Shown one piece after another: positions 1 through 10,179 of a stretch of 64,000 bases of DNA (the stretch's first letter is position 1; every line of letters starts with the position of its first letter). This stretch comes from Mytilus californianus (lineage: Eukaryota > Mollusca > Bivalvia > Mytilida > Mytilidae). The stretch covers positions 22,449,732 to 22,513,731 of the forward strand of contig NW_026262668.1 in NCBI RefSeq assembly GCF_021869535.1, written 5' to 3'. Both the position numbers and the translations under genes were made by a program. The notes beneath the pieces are model-generated. The model made no database searches and was not told where the DNA came from. It saw only the letters and a list, made by a program, of their open reading frames with translations.

Positions 1-1566
1 TTTTTTAATGAACGTAATCTATGTATTACAGGTAAATTATTAAGTCATGAATTTCGTTACCACAAATTATCTATAACCTTTACTTAATTCTTCTATAGAT
101 ATAAAGATTTGATTTTAAAAGGTTTGGCTATACTTGTAGAAAACTTATTTCAAACTGAATAACACAGCAAAACTTTTACGGTGATGTTGTTTACCGAGCC
201 CGGAAATTTAGATACGATCTGGGTAAACTTATCAATCCTTTAAATAAACTTATTCTAAAATGTTACCAATTCAACACTGAGTGTAATCAGATCTTTAAAC
301 ATTTTTTATTTTTTTTGTATTGGTATAAACATTGATTTTGTTATCAGTAAATTAAAACCATACTAAATGTTATTGTTTTACACATATGCACGTCACACAG
401 TCACGAAACTGCAATCTGTCGATACCTATATTTTGGCATTGCACAAGGTCATGTTTTTCTCTGACTGTTAATGACGTCATTACACTAAATCTATTGGATG
501 TTGTGTGTGTAGTGATTGACATTTTAGTCTTAGATATGAATATTTTATTAGTTGTTATTGGCTTTGAACTAGCTGTCAGTGACTGCAAGTACTCTCAGAT
601 CTGTACTTTGTGTCTTTTTAGTTGTTGTGGATGTATAAATACCCTGCCACGTTCTTTCTGCTTTTTGATCTGATGAGCTAAACCTTTTTCGACTGATTTT
701 TATAGTTTGTTCTTATGTTGTGCTGTAACTCCACTGTCAACTAGGGGAGGACTGAGCTCTCACAAACATGTTAAACCCCGCCACATTCGTTATGTGCCTG
801 TCCCAAGTCATGACATTGTAGTTTAGTGGACTGGTTGGGCGTATGACATTTACGCCGATTTTATAAATTTTCAATCTTTCATTTGCGCCGATTTGGTTGT
901 TTTATTTGCGCCGATTCAATAATTTCAAGTTCCATTTGCTCCTTTTTGCATTTTAGTGCTGTGCTTTTTTTCATGGCGTAAAGAGGTTTTATTGTCCTTT
1001 GATATTTTAAAGGCTGTAAATAGACTTTTATATCATTTGATATTTTATTGCTATACTCAGTTATTTTAGTGGATGTAAACAGAGTGCTTTTAACCTTAAA
1101 ATTGACTTGTTTTGCTCGAAATCCTACTTCCACCTCACCATTGTGGGCAGGGGGCAACAGTCATATGCATGTTTTAATTAATAATTCATAAAATATGTAT
1201 AACTGGCTAGCGGAAGAGGTTTATAATGATAAATAAAAATAGTTTTCACCTGTAATTTACCTGTAAAACAATCGGCGCAAATGAAAGAAATAATCGGCGC
1301 AAGTGAAAGAAAAAATCGGCGCAAGTGAAATGAAGATCGGCGCAAATGCAAAACGCCAGACTGGTTGTCATTGTTCATGTCTGTCATATTTGTTTTTTCG
1401 TAATTGTTTTGTTATGAATTAGGCCGTTGGTTTTCTCAATTGAATTGTTTGATATTTTTCTTGTCTCATTGTTGAAAGTTGTCTATAATTGCTTACATCC
1501 ACTTCATTTGAACTTTGAAAGATAATTGTCTCGTTGGTAATTATACCACATCTCTTTATTTTTTAT
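1..1566 (+). mobile_element. 3' part of a Penelope-like retroelement, cut by the window edge
   Basis: The first ~130 bases translate, with interruptions, into the RT C-terminal motif FNERNLCITGKL, also seen at 15060 and 32870. The rest is 3' untranslated tail. It shares the phrase 'aaccccgccacattc' and the terminal 'accacatct' stretch with the copy at 32716-33635. The tail is interrupted at 838-1358 by a MITE and resumes to about 1566. The RT part carries stops and is dead. Assignment to Penelope-like elements rests on RT resemblance; no GIY-YIG domain was identified. Confidence 0.7.
838..1358. mobile_element. MULE-type MITE with a 9 bp target duplication
   Basis: The 9 bp sequence GACTGGTTG is present at 829-837 and again at 1359-1367. 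The ends are inverted (GGCGT...ACGCC). Inside the ends are arrays of a GCGCCGAT-containing motif: three forward copies near 853, 885 and 907, and four reverse copies near 1271, 1293, 1315 and 1335. A 9 bp duplication with motif-rich ends fits Mutator-like (MULE) non-autonomous elements, and the arrayed motif could be a transposase binding site (inference). Deleting the element rejoins a Penelope tail that is continuous in other copies. No ORF of substance lies inside. Confidence 0.82.
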
Positions 1567-2600
1567 GAGAAAAGCCAACTTTAACAAAGATGATATTGAA
1601 ACAATGCTAACAGCTATTTAGCAGAACAAAATGCTGTTACTAGGGACATTTTCCGATTCTGTAATCACGGACAATCTTACGGTCGTCTAGTAAAACCAAT
1701 GGATTTGTTCGATCTCTGAAGACCCTTTTGGATATCCTATTTTGTTCTCTTGAATGCACTTGCAAGAACATTGCAAGCGCTATTTTATCAACTAAGAGAG
1801 CGATAGGGGTATCCCTGAACACTCTTAGAATTTTCTGTTAAGTTTTCATGCTGATACACTTAAAATTTTCTAAGAGTAATCAAAGACGATCTTAAGTTGA
1901 TTATCGGCGTTCGAGATACCCAGTCGATAAGATTAAAACTAAGAGCATTCGGAGAAGGATAAAGAGCACTCTTATGGTTTCAAGTGGGACATGAATTTTA
2001 ATATTTGAAAATGATTCTTTGACATTACTTTCTTTACATATTTAAAAAGCACGAGCAACAAACCCTGCAATCAATATAAAAATAAGAAGATGAGGTTTGA
2101 TTGCCAATGAGACAACTATCCACCAAAGTTCAAAATGATAAAAAAACTAATAGTAGACAATTAAGATGAAATAAACTGTTGAATTGTTATTTCATAAATA
2201 TAAGACATACAACGGTTGTATCGATGAATCTGCACCTCAATCTAGACAAAATAAAGAGAAAGAAGTCCACAGTTCTTCACGCAATTTTATGAACAGTATT
2301 GTACATGGTATATCAATGGCACATTAAGTACGTTTCATTAGATATACATGTACATTCCAGGCTAGAGAAGCCAACAATGTTGTGGTGGTATGACGTAAAT
2401 ACTACACGGAAGTCCTTAAGAATGGAATTATACATTCATCTACATTCTTCAAGGCCGTACGCTCCACATAGAGTCATGTATAGTAAATAATCATGTCACT
2501 ATCACAGCTCAGCTCAGCTTAAGGCCTCCTCGGAACATTTGAAGGTCCCCACTATGTTTTGGTTACATAAACTACACACAAAAAAAAACCATACAATATC
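1567..2600. other. No gene seen; short reversed Penelope-tail remnant
   Basis: The only recognisable part is about 2079-2165. It matches, on the minus strand, the terminal 'accacatct / caatgagacaac' stretch that ends the Penelope-like copies elsewhere. The remainder is AT-rich with no supported coding region. Confidence 0.5.
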
Positions 2601-3490
2601 GTTTCATCTCGGTCTTTAGTAAGTGTTCTACTACTAATCTTTCAGTGCTTTTAACGTGTTCCTTTACTACTAATAAAGAACTTCTCATTAACTTTTGTAA
2701 TAAAACATGAAAATAGTGGAATTAAACATATTTGGAGTGTAAACAATTCTTTGGATGTCTTATATAAATTACGTGCTGTTGATGGTCCTTTTGATTCGGT
2801 TGACAGTTTTGACTTTTCCACTCTTTATACTACACTTCCACACAATCTTATCAAACAAAGTTTTCCTATTTGATTAAATGGTCGTTCGATAAATCTGATA
2901 ATTGCAAATTTATTTTCTGCAACTCATATATATATAAAGCCTTTTTTCAAATGAGAAAGGTAAATATGCTAGATATACTTACTGGAGGTGTGATGATATG
3001 ATTAAAGCCGTAAATTTTCTCCTTGGCAACATTTATGTACGTTTCGACAATACAGTTTAAAGACAGGTTGTAGGTATTCCTAGGGGCACCAATTGTGCTC
3101 CTTTAATAGCAGACTTGTTCCTATACTGTTATGAATCACAGTTTATGGCCAAACTCAGTAAAGACCCGTCTAAATTCCATTTAATTGATAAATTCAACAA
3201 CACTTACCGTTATCTTGATATATTACATTAAATACTAGTAATCAATAATTCTCTATATATACTGCAGAACTTTTACCCAAAGGAACTTACTTTAAATAAA
3301 TCAAAATATTAACAGCAATAGCTGTCCTTTCCTAGATTTAGATATTTGAGTTTTACACCAGAGTGTCTTCACATAAATTTACGACGAAAGGGAGCGTAAC
3401 CTAATGGTTGCCTATTATTGCTTACATCCATTTCATTTGAACTTTGGTGGATAGTTGTCTCGTTGGCAATCATACCACATCTCCTTTTTT
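2600..3490 (+). pseudogene. Decayed Penelope-like RT copy
   Basis: Piecewise translation gives the RT core in order. The DFSTLYTT motif falls near 2810-2835, GIPRGTNCAPLIADLFLY near 3075-3125, and a damaged YLD catalytic motif near 3210. An ELTLNKS and FLDLDI stretch lies near 3290-3340. Many stops and frameshifts separate these. The copy ends near 3490 with the shared 'ggcaatcataccacatct' tail followed by a T-rich run. It is an older relative of the copy at 7700-16050. Confidence 0.75.
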
Positions 3491-5218
3491 TTTTATTGTA
3501 ATATTTGAGTTAGATTTTAAGACATTTTGTACAGTTAATTGATGGACATGGTATTTTTATGTATTGCTGTCTTGATGCCATCGTTTTATCTTTTATTTTA
3601 GCTTGAAAAGCTGCGAGCACCTATTTTAAATGAATGACATAACATAATTAGGATCGCAACCACAAAACTAGAGAACAACTAATCTAAACAGAGCCTAATT
3701 GTGGATATTAAAAATTCTCTTTCCATGGCAAAATTGCCAATTATTACAAAAAGAGTGTCTGTCTTTTAATGAGGTGATGCAAGCTTTAACCTAAATATAT
3801 TTTAAAGACAAGATAAGGACAAATAAGACTATTGTATTTTTGTAACTGAATGCTAGGACTAGAGGCATGCTGGAAGTACCTGTAAAACTGTCGCTTCAAT
3901 CATTCAAGTCCTAGCCATATTTCAAACTTAACGCCCATTAAAAGATTGTGAAATGCAAATTTGGTAAATAGGAACAAGAGAATATCTGCGGTACCAGTAA
4001 CAAGCTAAATTATCTTAAATTGAAACATTCAACAGTTTTCCGAGAAACCAGAGAGAACAAAAACAATCGTATGTTTAAGATTTGTCAAATCTGCAATCTG
4101 GACCCATTTTAAACACCATAGCAGATATGATAGTTTTGGTTTACTATTCACTAATTCGTATTAATTGTTGATGGAAAAAATTCCAAAACTCGCGTCGAAA
4201 ATAATATTTTAGATAGCTCCGGAGTGAAAGTCAAACCTCATAATGCCGAAAAATGTAACGAAAAACTTAAATACATCGTTTCATATAACCATGGATTCTT
4301 TAAGTACTTTAGACAAGGTCTTTGAACATCAACGTTATTACCGGTTCTTATACATCCTTTGCTTCAAATTGTAATAAAATTAATTGTCACAGTCAAAAAT
4401 GTTTGATGGGATCTGGCAAGATTGAGGGATTACGATCCATTTCTGTATTCTACGTCGGATCATTTTAGTGCTTTACTTTCATGCGTTGTCGCAAGAAGGT
4501 TTGTTGAGACCATCTCATGTCTACCATATGTGGCCGGTTCTAAATTGGTACCAGTTTGAGCTTAACTGTTTTATGATCTATAAATTGTTAATCTTTACTC
4601 TCATGAACAACTTAACCATGGGGTGATGCAAATATGAGTCGACGTATTTGGAGTATGTGGTCTTCGTTCTCTCAATGATAAACTTTAAATAACTTTTGCA
4701 TCCATTGTCACCAATGGTACCCAGAATTGTCAATCAAATCAATTACGGCATTCTGCTATACTCATGTCAGATATCCTCATTCCTAGTGAACTGTGGTCGC
4801 TATTTCCCACATTACTTATTTGTTTGTTATGTTTATGTTTTGCCTACAACTGGATTCTTTAATTAATCGGCTTTGAGCGTCCCCCGGTGAAGGTAGATCC
4901 AGAAAAGCTCTTCGTACGCATGAAATTTATAAAGTGTTGTTTTCATTTTTTTTAATCGGTCGAAATTACCCAATTACCTGGTAAGGTAAAGTATTACTTT
5001 TTTTCGGTCTACACATTTCATCAAACAGTATTTAGAACATATTCTGCCTTTCTGGTATTTTTATACTATGAAATCACAAAATCTTACATGGAAACTCCTG
5101 GTAAAATAAGAGTTTTGTATTCAAATTAATGTTGTATTGATCACATATTATCAAAATTGACAGGTTTTGCATTTCAAATATATTAATATTTTTAGTTTCA
5201 TACCAAAAGTTCAGTTAA
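3490..5218. other. Gene-free stretch
   Basis: No coding region or repeat could be supported across these 1.7 kb. The sequence is AT-rich. Weak open segments near 4400-4800 have no recognisable motif. Confidence 0.4.
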
Positions 5219-5247
5219 TTTATTAATTCTTTCTCTTCACCGTAAAT

Positions 5248-5976
5248 TCAGTCAGTATTTTCCTCATCTACATTTTGAGGAATTTCATATCCATATTTAT
5301 ATTTTTCTTGTCTTAAAGGTACATATGGATTCAAATAGATACAATTGTCTACTATTTCGTTTTCTGAATCCGAATTGCTTGACTGGTCTTTATGGACGAC
5401 CACTTGAGCTGAATTCTGATACCTTACAGATTCAGGAAAAGCTTCCGATAAAGTTATACATGGATTTGGAGTAATGCACACGTTTCCATCCCCATACTCA
5501 CCATCAGCTGAGCTGGTACTTTTGTGCTGACCAATATCATCTATCTCATTTTCCAAACGCAAGTTATTTTTCTGGTGTACGAATATCTTTCGTTTTAACC
5601 CGTTAAATGACTTTGGAAAACTAGACGCATCAAATTGAGAATTTGCTATACTTTCAGAACTCGATGACCCCTCTATAACCTCTAAATAAGGACTGCTCCT
5701 GTTGAGAGTTATCGTTTCCATATTACTTTCATCGATTATGTGGTAAAAAGCTTCATTCACCTCAATGTTCTCGGGCACTGCATGAACGTTCTCGTCGTTA
5801 CTTGTGTGTACTATTTCGTCATTAGCCGACATGTTTGACATTGTTTTCATCGTTCTTTTTTTTTTAATAGAGTGGCTGCAGTAACACAATCCGAGTAAAA
5901 TTATAATTCCGGTTAATGTTCCAGAGTAAATCACCAAGTTGTTCTTTGATATTCCTAAAATATGAGAGTTGCCCAT
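5248..5976 (-). CDS. Single-pass membrane protein with a long acidic cytoplasmic tail (unknown)
   Basis: This is a 242-residue ORF. Residues ~14-35 form a hydrophobic segment (LVIYSGTLTGIIILLG and onward), followed by the basic stop-transfer cluster KKKR at 38-41. The remaining ~200 residues are hydrophilic and rich in Ser, Asp, Glu and Asn. Tyrosine motifs occur at 97 (SPYLEV) and 214-221 (YLNPYVPL), the kind found in signalling receptor tails. An AATAAA lies at 5224-5219, 24 bases after the stop. An in-frame stop lies just upstream of the ATG. The ORF could be a complete small type III protein, or the last exon of a larger receptor whose extracellular exons lie beyond 5976. No convincing splice acceptor was found. 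It is the most host-like gene in the window; function unknown. Confidence 0.6.
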   Translation of the reverse strand: MGNSHILGISKNNLVIYSGTLTGIIILLGLCYCSHSIKKKRTMKTMSNMSANDEIVHTSNDENVHAVPENIEVNEAFYHIIDESNMETITLNRSSPYLEVIEGSSSSESIANSQFDASSFPKSFNGLKRKIFVHQKNNLRLENEIDDIGQHKSTSSADGEYGDGNVCITPNPCITLSEAFPESVRYQNSAQVVVHKDQSSNSDSENEIVDNCIYLNPYVPLRQEKYKYGYEIPQNVDEENTD

Positions 5977-6540
5977 GTTATAAATAGTATCTGATTCTTT
6001 GTCGTATTATGATAGGCCTACTAGATACTATAGTCCATTGACAATTTTACTACTCTACAAATATTTTGTAAAGAGAGAAGGTATAATTAGAAAAATGTAA
6101 GGCACTATGATAGAAAATCGAAAAGTACTTCAAATCAATTGGGCTTCAAACCTCGTGCACTTAATAAATGGTGTGAATTGAATACACAGAAAAATGTCAA
6201 ATAGACTCATTTCAATAAAAACTAAAGCTTTATCCAAATAGATATATTCCTACAAGATATCTTTTACAAAGTTTCACATTTGAATGTGAAATAAATATCG
6301 TTTTGATGAAGCCGTAGTTCATTTCTTATTTCGCTAAAAAGTATATTCAAAACTGCCGTTTCAGTGAATGTCCTGTCAACGTTTTCCTCACGTCATAATG
6401 ACGTCACACTTGTATGAAATTTGTTTATCCGACATCTTCACACTTTCGTAATCAATATGACATCTTTCTTTACAAACTTATGGGTAATGGTATTGAAAAA
6501 AAAACACTATCTTGTTTGAGATCGCGATGGCTAAATCGGT
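5977..6540. other. Gene-free stretch upstream of the membrane-protein ORF
   Basis: AT-rich, with no ORF or repeat supported. It would contain the promoter or the preceding intron of the minus-strand ORF at 5976, but no element can be pointed to with confidence. Confidence 0.35.
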
Positions 6541-6960
6541 TATGACAAAATATGTATTCATATTGTCGAAACCACGATTCCGTCCTCTTTTCATCAAAAC
6601 TGACATCAGGGAATGAAACTTATCACAGAATTTGTGCTAACATGAGAAATACGACGGGTGCCACATGTAGAGCAGGATTTGGTTACTCTTCCGGAGCACC
6701 TGAGAACACTCCCGGTTTTTGGTGGGGTTCATGTTACTCAGTCTTTAGTTTTCTATTTGTGTTTTGTAGTTACATGTTTTTTTTTTATTTTTTTGTCGCT
6801 TTGTAAAACGTATGTTGCTTTTTTAGGCATGTTAAGATGTATTGAAGAGGCAAAATGATTGGTTTGTTTAAAAGATAAGAAGGTGTGGTATTGTTGTCAA
6901 TGATACAGCTATTCACCGAAAACCAAATGACGTGCAAATAGACAACGATCTACATATATA
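6540..6960 (+). repeat. Penelope-type 3' tail, solo copy
   Basis: The stretch 'acgacgggtgccacatgtagagc' with 'ttccggagcacctgag' is a tail I recognise from mussel retroelements. It ends near 6960 with a reversed 'accacatct'-type terminal stretch. The 66- and 84-residue ORFs here overlap in different frames and have no features, so I do not call them genes. Confidence 0.5.
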
Positions 6961-7690
6961 TGCAATAAAATGTAGCTTCCATTTTATAAACTTACCATCG
7001 CTTAGTTCAGTTTTTTGTACCGTCGTCACAATTTTCATGGAAGTCGCCTCATTTGGTATAGCAGTTGCTACAAAGTACAATTTATATAAACCTCATTCAA
7101 AATATAAGTAGGGAAGTCGAAATATATCTGCGTTTGGATATATGGAGTCTATTATTTCATACACTCGAAACACCGGAAAAGGCGAAACAAGACCTTTCAT
7201 AAAATATTGGGAGTAAATAAAGTTAATCATACCAAATGCAATGTTGTGTGACATTACTCAAATTCAGCAGTACCATATTCTGATTTATAAATATGTCAGT
7301 GGCTAAGTTTGCAGTACTATAACATTGCAACTAAATTTAAAATTAACGGTCGATCTTCTGTCTGAATTATTCTGTAGACTAACAGTTCACGAGGATTAAA
7401 TGTCAAAATGCAACAAATGGTAAAGTTTAACAAAATACCTTAACAAGGGGAAAGTCAGCATAAACTGACAATATCAAACGTCAGACTATTAACCAACGGA
7501 ACGAATGGAAAACAACTGTCATATTCATGACTTGGTACAAGCATTTTCGGAATGTAGTATTACTTGGTACATTATTTCTGGGAGTTCTAATTTGAAGTTT
7601 CCTGATACAAAAGTGGCGAAAACTTCATAGGATGGACAAACAAACGGTATCTTCCTGCTATTCCTATATTTCAAAAATACATAGTTCTTC
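6961..7690. other. Non-coding; contains a reversed retroelement-tail fragment
   Basis: At 7430-7560 the minus strand matches the sequence at 49120-49280. Both contain 'taccaagtcaggaatatg' or a near variant and a following 'gttgttttccattcgtt'. The rest of the interval is AT-rich with nothing supported. Confidence 0.45.
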
Positions 7691-7699
7691 TATTCCGAC

Positions 7700-8312
7700 A
7701 AACAAAGTACTTTTTTTAATTCGGTAATGAACATAGTTGATATACGTATTCAACATTTTAAAGATCATTTTACTCCTAACAACCATAATAATAGCCCTAT
7801 TTCTCGTATCAAACATAAGCTAACAGAACTCGCCAAGGAATTTGTTTTTGTCCCGGCTGATAAGGCTACTAACAATATCATTATTGTTTGACGTAAATTT
7901 TACATTGAGGCTCTAAAAAAGGAAATCACGAATTCACCAACATTCCAACTGACTCCATTTTCTGAAAATGACATCTGTAACAAACATAAACTTGTAGCTA
8001 CCTCTTTACAAGCAGAATCAAATACAATGAAAGTTCCAACTATGTACTGGCTTCCGAAGCTGCACAAAACTCCTTACAAATATAGATTTATTTCGTCTTC
8101 AAGCCATTGTTCCAGTACTAAACTATCTATTCTACTTACTAGTACACTTGGTACAATCAAAAACTATAATAAATTGTTCAAATAAGGCCTTTGAAAATAG
8201 TGGAATTAATCACTTTTGGAGTGTCAAAAATTCGTTGGAAGTACTTGATAAATTGCATGCTTATATTGGTGATTTCGAATCTGTTCAAAGTTTTGATTTT
8301 TCTACCCTATAT
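7700..8312 (+). pseudogene. 5' half of a Penelope-like RT gene, split by a transposon
   Basis: Translation gives an N-terminal region followed by MYWLPKLHKTPYKYRFISS near 8045-8100. The WLPKLHK motif with a following FIS is the early RT motif typical of Penelope-like enzymes. A frameshift follows, then FENSGINHFWSV, and the DFSTLY motif stops at 8312 exactly where the 8313-14396 element begins. The gene resumes at 14402. One stop lies near 7890. The copy was already damaged, or has decayed since insertion. Confidence 0.8.
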
Positions 8313-8690
8313 CACGGCCACCAATCCAACTAAGTCATACACAAATAATATGAAAACAAGTGCGTTAATCCGACTTCCGAGTATGCAGTAGAAGTAATAA
8401 ATAATCAAGAATTGCTATACATTCACAAGGTAAGTCACCTATTTATATCATAAGCTTTATATTTTTCAAAAAACAGAGAATGTCATTCGACCCTTTATTG
8501 TGTTTTCCTTCATGTGTTATCACAACTTTGTTGTACATTGAGTAGTATTTTTACTACAGCTTTTCTCCCGGTGAATACGATACAATCTGCACGAAATTCT
8601 CACCGACATCTTATGTTATTTGTTAATAAGACACGTTATGCATGACTACTGGTACATTTATTGATCGGTGTGATATATAAATCAATTATA
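8313..8690 (+). repeat. Left TIR of the 6.1 kb element, with a splice-donor-like site
   Basis: Matches 14021-14396 on the opposite strand with few differences. It contains ACAAG/GTAAGT at 8425-8435, a consensus 5' splice site reading into the element, and a candidate acceptor (TTTGCAG) ends at 8965. The TIR may therefore supply a promoter and first exon (inference). Confidence 0.75.
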
Positions 8691-8965
8691 CGTTGCGAGA
8701 TGTGTATATATGTCTTTATTATCATTTTATCGATATAAAACTAATAGGATATGATTTGAAGGTATCATATATGATTAAAACGTACCAAGTATGAGTTGAT
8801 GGTAATGTAAGAACACACTACGAAAAATTTAGATCATAAAATTGCTCTTAGTATAATGTAGTTACACATCTCAATAATCCAGCTTTCTAATTAAAAAAAA
8901 CATCTTTATATTTGTAATGCTTGCTGAAAAAGCTCTCCTCTAAATTTATTTGCTTGTCTTTGCAG

Positions 8966-9109
8966 GTTCCAAATGGGAAAAGTTAAAGGGAAAAGAAAAA
9001 AAGGAATCTCCTTATCCAGAATCAAACCCAAAACTTAAAGCAGAAAGAGATAATGTAACGACGCAACAACATTCAAATCCCCACCTAGAAAGAAAAGTCT
9101 TGGAAAAAT
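8966..9109 (+). CDS. Lysine-rich exon-like ORF (hypothetical)
   Basis: A strong 3' splice-site sequence (pyrimidine-rich, ending TTTGCAG at 8965) precedes an open frame of roughly 47 codons beginning with the second base of the exon. It is rich in Lys and Glu (for example KGKEKKE) and ends at a TGA near 9109, just before the pentanucleotide array. No in-frame ATG lies in this exon. The only donor seen upstream is in the TIR at 8430. It could be the last exon of a short transcript made from the left TIR. No family was recognised. Confidence 0.3.
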
Positions 9110-9130
9110 GACTTTACTGAGCAGCAGCCC

Positions 9131-9222
9131 TACTCTACTCTACTCTACTCTCTACTCTACTCTACTCTACTCTACTCTACTCTACTCTACTCTACTCTAC
9201 TCTACTCTACTCTACTCTACTA
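9131..9222. repeat. (CTCTA)n pentanucleotide array
   Basis: About eighteen near-perfect copies of a TACTC/CTCTA unit. The ORF reading through it is a microsatellite artefact. Confidence 0.95.
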
Positions 9223-9471
9223 TACACTATACTAAACATTTTACTATACTATACACTATACTTTATTATTATATTGGTTGCAATGAATTACATTAATTTC
9301 ACATTTTAAAAAATGTGGTTATTTCACTCCTCTGACGTCATACAACAGTAGGCGTTGTCAACACGTCGATAACGTCGGATCAAAACAAATTGTGAATGCG
9401 TAGAAACAGATATAGTTCCTTACATTTTCTAATTTAATTTCATAAAAAAGCCATTTACCAATGTAATAAAA

Positions 9472-9631
9472 AGAATAACTAATCAAAGAATTCAAATATC
9501 GAAAAATATTCAACTCGTGACCGAACAACACTGATAATTAACTCATGCGCTACGCGCATTCGTGAATTAATGTGTTGTTCGGTCACTCGTTGAATATTTT
9601 TCTCTATTTGAATTCTTCGATTAGTTATTCT
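9472..9631. repeat. 160 bp palindrome (foldback element)
   Basis: The two halves are near-perfect reverse complements from AGAATAACTAATC at 9472 to GATTAGTTATTCT at 9631, with the axis at the GCGCTACGCGC segment near 9550. Small mismatches show the arms have started to diverge. It lies between two different pentanucleotide arrays. Confidence 0.85.
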
Positions 9632-9634
9632 ATA

Positions 9635-9850
9635 ACTATATTATAGAGTATAGTATAGTAAAGTATAGTATGAAGTATAGTATAAAGTATAGTATAAAGT
9701 ATAGTATAGAGTAAAGAATAGTATAGTATAGTATAGTATAGTATAGAATAGTATAGAGTATAGAATAGTATAGTATAGTATAGTATAGTATAGTATAGTA
9801 TAGTATAGTATAGTATAGTATAGTATAGTATAGAGTATAGCATAGCATAG
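9635..9850. repeat. (AGTAT)n pentanucleotide array
   Basis: About 200 bases of AGTAT/TATAG units with interruptions. All minus-strand ORFs of Tyr, Ile and Leu repeats here are artefacts of the array. Confidence 0.95.
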
Positions 9851-10179
9851 CATAGCATAGCACAAAGCTCAGCAACGCATAGCATACAATACAATAGCAT
9901 AGAATAAGATAAAAAAAAAAAGGACAGCATGTGATAAGATAGAACATAACACTGTAATAAAGTATAGTAAATTATCACTAGCAAAATAACAGCAACAAAA
10001 ACAATTGCATACAATATATTCTTTTTTATTTATCAACTCAACATCAATAGATAAATAACAAATATAATTGTAAAACAAAAACATAACAGTAATATACATA
10101 AGTCAACAAAGGTAAATTCGTCCTGAGATATAACAAATCTTTTAAAGTTAAATTAATATTCAAGATAACAAAACATGTT

